Origin: Bacteroidaceae bacterium
Lineage (GTDB): Bacteria > Bacteroidota > Bacteroidia > Bacteroidales > Bacteroidaceae
NCBI GenBank assembly: GCA_017618515.1
Contig: JAFZUB010000134.1
Span: 1 to 5,508, forward strand
DNA: 5,508 nucleotides
Direction: 5' to 3'
Shown here: positions 1-5,508 of the stretch, piece after piece
How the letters are laid out: each line of letters opens with the position of its first letter
How positions within the stretch are numbered: the first letter of the stretch is position 1
Translations under genes and position numbers: made by a program
Notes under the pieces: model-generated
Seen by the model: only the letters and a program-made list of their open reading frames with translations
Database searches by the model: none
What the model was told of the DNA's origin: nothing

Positions 1-1
1 G

Positions 2-1258
2 GAGATGGCCAACCGTCGCAAGATGGAACTGGACACCCTGCAGACTAACCTCGAGAAGCAGAGCCTCAATCTGCAGCGCAAAGAAGAAGAGGTTGCCAAG
101 TTGGAAGCTCAGGAGCGCGAAAAACTGGAGACCATAAGCGGTCTCTCCGCAGAGGAAGCTAAAGAGCGCCTCATCGTTTCACTCAAGGACGAGGCCCGCA
201 CCTCTGCTCAGAGCTATATCAACGAGATCATGGACGAGGCCAAGATGACGGCCAACAAGGAAGCCAAGAAGATTGTTATCCAGACTATCCAGCGTGTGGC
301 TACCGAGACAGCTGTGGAGAACTCTGTCACCGTCTTCCATATCGACAACGACGAGGTCAAGGGCCGCATCATTGGTCGCGAAGGCCGCAACATACGTGCC
401 CTGGAGGCTGCCACCGGTGTGGAGATTGTTGTTGACGACACTCCCGAGGCCATTGTTATCTCAGGCTTCGATCCTGTAAGACGCGAGATCTGCCGTCTTG
501 CACTCCATCAACTTATCTCCGACGGTCGCATCCATCCCGCACGCATCGAGGAAGTGGTGGCCAAGGTGAAGAAGCAGGTTGACGAAGAAGTGCTCGAGAC
601 AGGTAAGCGCACAGCTATTGACCTTGGCATCCACGGTCTGCATCCTGAGCTGATTCGCATCATCGGTAAGATGAAGTACCGTTCATCCTACGGTCAGAAC
701 CTGCTCATGCACGCTCGTGAGACAGCCAATCTGGCAGGCATCATGGCTGCAGAGCTCGGTCTCAGCTCACGCAAGGCTAAGCGCGCTGGTCTGCTCCACG
801 ATATCGGTAAGGTGCCTGATGAGGACACCGAGCTGTCACACGCAGAGTATGGTGCAAAGATAGCAGAGGAATTCAAGGAGAAGCCTGAGAGTGTCAATGC
901 TATCGCTGCCCACCACGACGAGTGTGAGATGACCACTCTCATTGCGCCCATCGTTCAGGTGTGCGACGCCATCAGTGGTGCTCGTCCCGGTGCTCGCCGC
1001 GAAGTGGCTGAGGCATATATCAAGCGACTCAAGGATCTTGAGAACATTGCCATGAGCTATCCCGGCGTAACCAAGACCTACGCTATCCAGGCAGGACGTG
1101 AGCTCCGCGTAATCGTAGGCGCCGACAAGGTGGATGATGCTCAGTGCAATCAGCTCTCACTTGACATAGCCAACAAGATACAGACTGACATGACTTATCC
1201 GGGCCAAGTGAAGGTTTGCGTTATCCGCGAGATTCGCTCCATCAACTACGCCAAGTAA
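2..1258 (+). CDS. rny: Ribonuclease Y, 3' part (5' end outside window)
   Basis: RNase Y is a membrane-anchored endoribonuclease that starts mRNA decay. The reading frame is already open at the left edge, and the ATG at 5 is an internal Met, so the gene starts upstream. Counting from that Met (417 residues), the visible order is as follows. A charged Glu/Lys/Gln-rich coiled coil covers about 1-100. A KH RNA-binding domain covers about 105-185, with its GxxG loop as GREG at 124-127. An HD phosphohydrolase domain follows, with metal-site candidates H236, the H265-D266 pair in LLHDIGK, and H303/H304 in AAHHDE. The conserved [13 protein letters not shown] stretch is at 321-333, and the C-terminal domain runs to NYAK. 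Family members are about 510-520 residues, so roughly 100 N-terminal residues, including the membrane helix, lie off-window. Nothing in the visible part looks broken. It is convergent with the M60 gene and ends in its own terminator. Identification is firm. Confidence 0.96.
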   Translation, partial: EMANRRKMELDTLQTNLEKQSLNLQRKEEEVAKLEAQEREKLETISGLSAEEAKERLIVSLKDEARTSAQSYINEIMDEAKMTANKEAKKIVIQTIQRVATETAVENSVTVFHIDNDEVKGRIIGREGRNIRALEAATGVEIVVDDTPEAIVISGFDPVRREICRLALHQLISDGRIHPARIEEVVAKVKKQVDEEVLETGKRTAIDLGIHGLHPELIRIIGKMKYRSSYGQNLLMHARETANLAGIMAAELGLSSRKAKRAGLLHDIGKVPDEDTELSHAEYGAKIAEEFKEKPESVNAIAAHHDECEMTTLIAPIVQVCDAISGARPGARREVAEAYIKRLKDLENIAMSYPGVTKTYAIQAGRELRVIVGADKVDDAQCNQLSLDIANKIQTDMTYPGQVKVCVIREIRSINYAK

Positions 1259-1296
1259 TTACTGGACACTTACTTTTTCATTTTCTTCATTATTTT

Positions 1297-1330
1297 CCCC
1301 ACGTCTATCATGGACGTGGGGTTTTTCTTT
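1297..1330 (+). terminator. Intrinsic terminator of rny
   Basis: A perfect 9-bp stem, CCCCACGTC (1297-1305) with GACGTGGGG (1313-1321), encloses a 7-nt loop and is followed directly by TTTTTCTTT. It starts 38 nt after the rny stop codon. The minus strand has no T-run after this stem, so it works in one direction only and serves rny. Confidence 0.93.
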
Positions 1331-1337
1331 GTGCACT

Positions 1338-1381
1338 AAAAAAAGAGAGCGGGCACATCGCAACTCTGTCGCAATGTGCCC
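1338..1381 (-). terminator. Intrinsic terminator of the M60 peptidase gene
   Basis: Read on the minus strand, GGGCACAT (1381-1374) pairs with ATGTGCCC (1358-1351). The stem continues inward through a U-G wobble and GCGAC/GUUGC (one G-U), giving about 14 pairs closed by a 3-nt AGA loop. After six bases (GCTCTC) comes a run of seven T (1344-1338). The inner pairs need G-U wobbles that exist only in minus-strand RNA, which supports this orientation. It lies back-to-back with the rny terminator and separates the convergent genes. Confidence 0.88.
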
Positions 1382-1394
1382 ACCCACATCTTAC

Positions 1395-1422
1395 ATCAGC
1401 CTTCAGCCATCAGCCTTCAGCC
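1395..1422 (-). repeat. Heptanucleotide tandem array in M60 gene 3' UTR
   Basis: On the minus strand there are four exact 7-bp units that alternate between two variants: GGCTGAA, GGCTGAT, GGCTGAA, GGCTGAT. The array can also be read as two copies of a 14-bp unit. It begins 11 nt after the M60 stop codon and ends 13 nt before the terminator hairpin. Similar short sequences flank it: GATGTGAAGATG on the gene side (1433-1422) and GATGTAAGATG on the terminator side (1397-1387). No function is recognised. Confidence 0.85.
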
Positions 1423-1433
1423 ATCTTCACATC

Positions 1434-4400
1434 CTAATACCTCACCTTCGCGCCATTCTGGATATAGACGTTGCCGCGCTGCGGATTGGCCACCTGGCGA
1501 CCGAAGAGGTCGCAGGCAGGCTTGGCAGGATCGAAGGTCGTATCCTCATCAACTGCCACAGTGGCATCGTTGATTGCTGTAAGGTTACGCGGGTCGTAGA
1601 TGATAAGGTCGGAGCCATCACCCAGAGCCGCTACGATGTAGTACTCAGTGTTGATGATGTCATCAGGCATCTTGATGGTGAAGTTGTTGTCTGCATATAT
1701 CATCTGGTGGTTGGCATTGTAGAACTTGAAGCCTACTGCGCCCTGACCTCCGGAGATAAGCATCTCCTTTGTCTTTGCCCTATAGGTGCAGGTATACTTG
1801 CGGTAGGGTGCTCCGTCAACAAAGTCGGTGAACATACCCAGCTGGCCTACCTCGCTAGCATCACCAGGAGTAGCATTGCTGGTAGTGGCCACACGCATTG
1901 TGCCTTCTGCCATGCCAGGATAGTCAGCGGGATACTTCTGGATGCGCTCGTCAATAAACATGATGTTACCCAGTTTCTTCGGATACTTCTGCATGTAAGC
2001 GATGGCGGCATCAATCTCTGCCTGAGTGGTGGTCATATATTTGGTGCTGTAGTCGCTGATGACATAGTTCTTGACTGGCACGAAGAATCCCCAGAACTGG
2101 AAGAACTCGCTCATGTCGGCCTGTGCTATGTCGCAGCAGAACTTGGCAAACTTGAGGTAGTCGGTTGTGCCGCTACCTGGGTTGGATGCGTCGGTGGACA
2201 TCTGGATGGGACTCTCGCGGAACTTATCGAACAGCTGCTGATAGAATGTGGTGTTGTGCTCCATCAGGTGGAAGTACAGCCAGAGCTGGAAATACATGCG
2301 GCAGCGCTGCCACAGGTCATAGTCGTTCCAGAACTTGCCCTCATGGAACGAGTCGCGTGCCTCCTTCCACGGGCCGCCACGACCGGTGTTGGAGCCTTGC
2401 ATCCAGGTGCACACCTGTGAGAAGAAGTTGTTGGATATCTCGGTGCAGCCTGCAAGGTTAATGAGGCTCTGATGCACATGGCCCGTCTCATGGGCAATAC
2501 ACCAGTAGTTTGCTCCGCTGTCATTCTCCTTGCCGTGGGTCATGGCATCGTAGTTCATGATAGTACCCACGCCCGGATAGTATGTGCCGTATGTGGTGGC
2601 ATAAGGATTGCCGTCAGATGAGCTGGATGCTGAAAGCATGCAGTTGAAGCGGTCGGCAAATCTGTCGGCATTCATCAGATCGCGCTGCACAGCCACCAGC
2701 TGGTCCCAGCGATGGAGTGTGCCCTCTATGCCCTTGGCAATGCCGTCGGTGTCTATCTCGTCAAGCTCGCTGTCCTTAATCTGCTTCTTGAGCTCAACAT
2801 AGTTCATGTTATACTGATAGTACTTCGACTTCATGTGTACTATCTCGTCCTGGAAGAGGTTGGCAACCATATCTTTCCAGTCAGCGTTGGTGTGTCCGCG
2901 GGTGATGTCGAAGTAACCCTGCACTCTTCCGCCCTCGATATGAATGGTGATGGGGGAGAAGTCAGCCAGTTTCTTGTTGGTACTGGTGATGGTATAGTGG
3001 ATGAAGAGATGACCTTCGTCGGAGGGTACGAACACATTCACACCGCGCTTGAGCTGGGTTACAGAAGGATTGATTGCGTAGCCCTTGTTGGAGCTGAAGG
3101 TCAGGGTGGCATTGGCGGGAGCGTTGGCGCCGGCAAATATCAGCACCACGTCACCAGCCTTTACGCTGATGCCGGTGGGGGCTGTCTGCGGCGAGAACTG
3201 ATAGCTAGTGCCTATAAGACTGCCCGAGTTCCACTTGGTCGGGTCGCTGTAGGCCTCGTAGTCGTAGATGCGGAACTCTTTCTCGCGATGACCCCAAGTG
3301 TCGTTCTTTATCTTCAGCGCCATATTGATGAGCATCTTCGGCAGTCCGGTCTCCTGCATGGCGGCCGTCAGGTCTTCATCGCTCATTTCTTTATATTCAT
3401 CTTTTAGCTCAGTGTAAGCATAGTCGCTGAAGTAAGTCTGCAGACGGGTGTTGAGCACCGTAGTGCTTGTATTATATATAAGGTTATACTCCTCGTAGGC
3501 GTCGGCGGCAGTCTGCAGCTGCTCGTCGGTTAGCTCGACGCGGTTGAGTATCCACTGTGCGGCGGTCTTATTGATATCTGTATTCACGCCCAGATTGTCC
3601 TTGGCGCCGAGACCCGACTCCGGTTTCAGTGGCTCGATGAGATTGTATGAGCTGGTCCATGCGTATGAGCTGGGCTCTACCTGCCACCACTGGCTGTTGC
3701 CGCCATTCGTTGTCGTCATGTATGTACCGCTGCATGCACTGGAGGGACTGGTGGCCTTGCGGTTGAGGCAACGCTTTGAGAACACATTCTGCAGCGAGTA
3801 GGTGCCGTCCTCATCGTTGCGGGTGATTTTCCAATACTGCTCCCATGCATCGTCCTGCGAGTCCATGGTCACGATATTGTTGTCGCCCTTGCGCTCCGCC
3901 ATTACCATACCGTCGCTGAGGTTGGTTAGTCTGTAGTAAACGCCGGCATCGAGATCAAGGGTGCCTACGCCAAGCACATTATCAAGGTTGGCCCTCACGG
4001 TAGCTGTATCTACCTCTGTGCTGGCCACGGGCTGCAGTGTCCACTCGGAGTTGCGGTCGTTATCATAATACCAGTCGGTGAGACCGCTGCTTCCGCTCTT
4101 CAGGTTAGCGCAGTTGCTCTTGCCCGACTTCACCTCGCCGTGACAGATGATGATATACTTGTCTTCGTCGGAGGTGTTGTTGGGACTCAGCTGGATGGTC
4201 CAGAAATACTTCGACGCGGTGCAGTTGTAGTTAGACTGCAGATAGTCGCCAGTCTTGGCGTTGCGCAAACTGAAGCCGTCGTCGCCATGCTCGATAATCC
4301 ACATCTGCGACAAAGTTTGGGTTGACTTGGTGTTTGTAGTACCCTTGTGAGTGGTTACATTCTCCACGATATACTGGCTGTTGTTGCCACGGCTCTGTAT

Positions 4401-4997
4401 TCTGAAGAGTCCGCCTCTTGCCAGCTGGAAGCTTGTAAGCGTACCGCCTGTCAGTTCATCGGGGTTGAGGATGCGGGCCTCGTAGATGGTCCAGTCGCTG
4501 TTGCCGTTGAAGGTGGGCGAGTTGCCGTAGGCCACCATCTGTGTGCCGTTGCTGTCCATGTAATAGCTGGAACCCTTCACAGCCCAGTGGCCGGCGGTGC
4601 TGTTGATTTCCTCGAACGTAAGCTTGCCCGCTTCTTCTATATTGGTGGTGAAGCCCGGAGCTGCGTTCCATGTCACAAGGTCCTTCATGTATTTGCCCTC
4701 GGCGGTTTGCACATAGTACTTGCCTCCGCCTGCATCAACCAGGCGATAGAGGTAAGGAGCGCTCTCCTGCACAGTGCTGCAGTCCACCAGTAGGGTAGAG
4801 CGGTGACCACCGTTGCCGTAGAGATACACCTTGCGGCCGACATTATAGAAAACATACCATTTGCCGGTGTTGACTGTGTACCTCGACACTGGGTCAACCG
4901 ACACGGCATAATTCGGGTTGAGGTCCTCTACGAGAGCCTGAACGGGACTCGCTGCCACGAAGAGTAGCATTGCGAGAAATGATAAAAACTTTTTCAT
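1434..4997 (-). CDS. Secreted M60-family (enhancin-like) zinc metallopeptidase with trefoil-like N-terminal modules
   Basis: A predicted exported peptidase of 1187 residues. The start at 4997 is chosen because it gives a clean signal peptide (MKK, hydrophobic core, likely cut after A21 in SPVQA). The frame stays open upstream to an ATG at 5138, but that extension overlaps the promoter. There is no lipobox Cys. Residues about 40-178, 195-325 and 350-445 look like three ricin-type beta-trefoil modules, with recurring W-containing strands (DWTI, QMWI, FWTI, EWTL, QYWKI, QWWQV). Residues about 575-975 resemble peptidase M60. The zinc site is HETGH at 836-840 (H836 and H840 as ligands, E837 catalytic), and E853 as third ligand fits HExxHx(8-28)E. 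Residues 1050-1140 look like an extra beta domain. The C terminus (1163-1187) resembles a short type IX secretion tail. M60 enzymes of gut bacteria cleave mucin-type glycoproteins; that substrate is inferred here. The gene has its own promoter and terminator. The family call is fairly sure, while the lectin-like modules are tentative. Confidence 0.88.
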   Translation of the reverse strand: MKKFLSFLAMLLFVAASPVQALVEDLNPNYAVSVDPVSRYTVNTGKWYVFYNVGRKVYLYGNGGHRSTLLVDCSTVQESAPYLYRLVDAGGGKYYVQTAEGKYMKDLVTWNAAPGFTTNIEEAGKLTFEEINSTAGHWAVKGSSYYMDSNGTQMVAYGNSPTFNGNSDWTIYEARILNPDELTGGTLTSFQLARGGLFRIQSRGNNSQYIVENVTTHKGTTNTKSTQTLSQMWIIEHGDDGFSLRNAKTGDYLQSNYNCTASKYFWTIQLSPNNTSDEDKYIIICHGEVKSGKSNCANLKSGSSGLTDWYYDNDRNSEWTLQPVASTEVDTATVRANLDNVLGVGTLDLDAGVYYRLTNLSDGMVMAERKGDNNIVTMDSQDDAWEQYWKITRNDEDGTYSLQNVFSKRCLNRKATSPSSACSGTYMTTTNGGNSQWWQVEPSSYAWTSSYNLIEPLKPESGLGAKDNLGVNTDINKTAAQWILNRVELTDEQLQTAADAYEEYNLIYNTSTTVLNTRLQTYFSDYAYTELKDEYKEMSDEDLTAAMQETGLPKMLINMALKIKNDTWGHREKEFRIYDYEAYSDPTKWNSGSLIGTSYQFSPQTAPTGISVKAGDVVLIFAGANAPANATLTFSSNKGYAINPSVTQLKRGVNVFVPSDEGHLFIHYTITSTNKKLADFSPITIHIEGGRVQGYFDITRGHTNADWKDMVANLFQDEIVHMKSKYYQYNMNYVELKKQIKDSELDEIDTDGIAKGIEGTLHRWDQLVAVQRDLMNADRFADRFNCMLSASSSSDGNPYATTYGTYYPGVGTIMNYDAMTHGKENDSGANYWCIAHETGHVHQSLINLAGCTEISNNFFSQVCTWMQGSNTGRGGPWKEARDSFHEGKFWNDYDLWQRCRMYFQLWLYFHLMEHNTTFYQQLFDKFRESPIQMSTDASNPGSGTTDYLKFAKFCCDIAQADMSEFFQFWGFFVPVKNYVISDYSTKYMTTTQAEIDAAIAYMQKYPKKLGNIMFIDERIQKYPADYPGMAEGTMRVATTSNATPGDASEVGQLGMFTDFVDGAPYRKYTCTYRAKTKEMLISGGQGAVGFKFYNANHQMIYADNNFTIKMPDDIINTEYYIVAALGDGSDLIIYDPRNLTAINDATVAVDEDTTFDPAKPACDLFGRQVANPQRGNVYIQNGAKVRY

Positions 4998-5034
4998 TTG
5001 ATTATTGGTGTTAGATTTTAGCTTAGACAAATGA

Positions 5035-5062
5035 GCGTGCCGCGCCAGGTGACCGCCGAGGC
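5035..5062 (-). other. GC-rich leader segment of the M60 mRNA
   Basis: This 28-nt segment has 23 G or C and sits in AT-rich surroundings, inside the predicted untranslated leader between promoter and start codon. Only a weak four-pair stem (TGCC/GGCA) with a large loop is visible by eye, and no known riboswitch or attenuator is recognised. The last bases before the ATG (AACACCAATAATCAA) hold no Shine-Dalgarno, which is normal for Bacteroidetes. Confidence 0.4.
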
Positions 5063-5095
5063 ATTTCCTTTTGTGCGCAGTCTCGCTATTAAATG

Positions 5096-5127
5096 CAAAA
5101 ATAAACATTATTTTTGTAATAACCAAA
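5096..5127 (-). promoter_or_regulatory. Predicted Bacteroidetes-type promoter of the M60 gene
   Basis: On the minus strand, TTTG (5127-5124), a 20-nt spacer and TATTTTTG (5103-5096) match the Bacteroidetes primary sigma consensus of -33 TTTG and -7 TAnnTTTG. Transcription should start near 5091, giving a leader of roughly 95 nt before the ATG at 4997. The promoter lies downstream of the lpdA terminator, so the peptidase gene should be transcribed on its own. The region is AT-rich, so a chance match is possible. Confidence 0.65.
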
Positions 5128-5178
5128 ATAAACACCAAACATTCGCAAAATTATGAACAAATTCTACTCATAATACAC

Positions 5179-5213
5179 AAAAACTGCGAGCACAGCCATT
5201 TGCTGCACTCGCA
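5179..5213 (-). terminator. Intrinsic terminator of lpdA
   Basis: On the minus strand, a 12-bp stem runs from 5213-5202 and from 5196-5185. The outer arms are TGCGAG and CTCGCA, the inner arms CAGC and GCTG, and a U-G/G-U pair of wobbles joins them. The loop is AAATG. GTTTTTGTG follows, with T-run 5183-5179. On the plus strand the wobbles become C/A mismatches, so the hairpin is best formed in minus-strand RNA, as expected for lpdA. Confidence 0.85.
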
Positions 5214-5227
5214 ATCTGTCATATCTT

Positions 5228-5253
5228 CCCCCTTCATGGGGGATAAGAGGGGG
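5228..5253 (-). repeat. C5/G5 inverted repeat in lpdA 3' UTR
   Basis: In minus-strand RNA order the segment reads CCCCC (5253-5249), TCTTAT, CCCCC (5242-5238), ATGAA, GGGGG (5232-5228). The second C-tract forms a five-pair G:C hairpin with the G-tract. The first could pair instead, giving two mutually exclusive stems. It sits between the heptad array and the lpdA terminator. No T-run follows, so it is not itself an intrinsic terminator. Function unknown. Confidence 0.6.
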
Positions 5254-5259
5254 CCATCT

Positions 5260-5294
5260 CTAGACCCTAGACTCTTGACCCTAGACTCTCGACC
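5260..5294 (-). repeat. Heptanucleotide tandem array in lpdA 3' UTR
   Basis: Five 7-bp units on the minus strand fit RGTCNAG: GGTCGAG, AGTCTAG, GGTCAAG, AGTCTAG, GGTCTAG. The first base alternates G/A from unit to unit, giving a 14-bp higher period. The array starts 3 nt after the lpdA stop codon and ends before the C5/G5 inverted repeat. It contains several CTAG tetramers, which are scarce in many bacterial genomes. No encoded function is seen. Confidence 0.82.
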
Positions 5295-5297
5295 TAC

Positions 5298-5508
5298 CTA
5301 CGCATGCGCTGCATTCAGTATTACCTCACCGAGAGTGGGGTGGGCATGCACTATCTCTACCAGCTCGGAGAGGGTGGCGTTCTTGTTCATCAGCGCAGCT
5401 ATCTCCTGAATGAGGGCGGCGGAGGGGGGGCCATACAGGTGGCAACCGATGATGACGTCATTCTCGTCGGTGAGAATCTTCGCCATGCCGTCGCTCTCGT
5501 TCATGGCC
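5298..5508 (-). CDS. lpdA: Dihydrolipoamide dehydrogenase (E3), C-terminal fragment; 5' part outside window
   Basis: E3 is the FAD/NAD+ flavoprotein that reoxidises lipoamide in 2-oxoacid dehydrogenase complexes and the glycine cleavage system. Only the last 69 or so residues are present, all from the C-terminal dimerisation domain. Visible landmarks are a DGMAKIL strand, GCHLYGP (the usual GxHxxGP turn) and the active-site segment HAHPTLGE. There the His (codon 5340-5342) and Glu (codon 5325-5327) form the proton-relay dyad of the family. The stop is TAG at 5298-5300. After GP the usual polar N-A-S-E reads P-S-A-A, encoded across a run of seven C. The redox-active CxxxxC and the FAD and NAD domains lie outside the window, so the exact enzyme among related disulfide reductases rests on the HPTLGE segment. 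The gene is on the same strand as the M60 gene but separated from it by a terminator. Confidence 0.86.
   Translation of the reverse strand, partial: AMNESDGMAKILTDENDVIIGCHLYGPPSAALIQEIAALMNKNATLSELVEIVHAHPTLGEVILNAAHA

Noticed and set aside
5..7. ATG at 5 as the true start of rny
   Set aside because: The frame is open to the left edge, and the protein would lack the membrane anchor and part of the coiled coil found in the family. The gene is simply cut by the window.
1329..2420. 363-codon open frame on the plus strand, antisense to the M60 gene
   Set aside because: It overlaps a clearly real gene, starts within a terminator region, and its composition (rich in Val, Gly, His, Leu, Cys) is typical of an antisense shadow. 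No domain is recognised.
2712..3407. 231-codon plus-strand open frame antisense to the M60 gene
   Set aside because: Same reasoning: it is a shadow of the real minus-strand coding sequence, with no promoter or recognisable motif.
4347..4793. 148-codon plus-strand open frame antisense to the trefoil-like region
   Set aside because: Shadow of the coding strand; no independent support.
4935..4997. Lipoprotein signal on the M60 protein
   Set aside because: There is no Cys at the end of the hydrophobic segment. The SPVQA site fits signal peptidase I.
4998..5138. Upstream in-frame start at 5138 for the M60 protein, adding 47 residues
   Set aside because: The extension covers the -33 and -7 promoter elements and would bury the signal peptide. 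The ATG at 4997 begins a textbook signal sequence.
5228..5242. C5/G5 hairpin as the lpdA terminator
   Set aside because: No T-run follows it. The 12-bp hairpin at 5185-5213 with a T-tract is the better terminator.
5260..5294. CRISPR-like or phage attachment repeats
   Set aside because: Units are 7 bp and contiguous, with no spacers, no cas genes and no integrase.

Overview
The window looks like a chromosomal fragment of a Bacteroidales bacterium, most likely Prevotella-like. Three things point there. A secreted protein ends in the short LFGRxV...P.RG.vYI.NG.KV tail common in that order. A TTTG-N20-TATTTTTG promoter fits the Bacteroidetes consensus (-33 TTTG, -7 TAnnTTTG). Start sites lack a Shine-Dalgarno. 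The genus is inference; the sequence alone does not fix it.

Layout. Positions 1-1258 (+) hold the 3' four-fifths of rny (ribonuclease Y), running in from the left edge. Positions 1259-1433 are a convergent intergenic region with two back-to-back intrinsic terminators, one per strand, and a heptanucleotide repeat array. Positions 1434-4997 (-) hold a complete 1187-residue secreted zinc metallopeptidase of the M60 (enhancin-like, mucin-targeting) type. It has a signal peptide, beta-trefoil-like N-terminal modules, an HETGH active site and a short T9SS-like C-terminal tail. Positions 4998-5297 hold, in the minus-strand reading direction, a second heptad array, a C5/G5 inverted repeat and the lpdA terminator, then the peptidase promoter and a GC-rich leader. 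Positions 5298-5508 (-) are the C-terminal end of dihydrolipoamide dehydrogenase (lpdA), running off the right edge.

The three genes do not form a pathway. RNase Y (RNA turnover) and lipoamide dehydrogenase (2-oxoacid dehydrogenase or glycine cleavage complexes) are housekeeping. The M60 protein appears to be a separately transcribed accessory gene with its own promoter and terminator, probably acting on glycoproteins outside the cell.

The most unusual feature is non-coding. Both minus-strand genes carry, between stop codon and terminator, a short array of 7-bp units in which two variants alternate, giving a 14-bp higher period. The two arrays differ in sequence but share this design. No CRISPR, tRNA, rRNA, transposase or new multi-gene system is visible.
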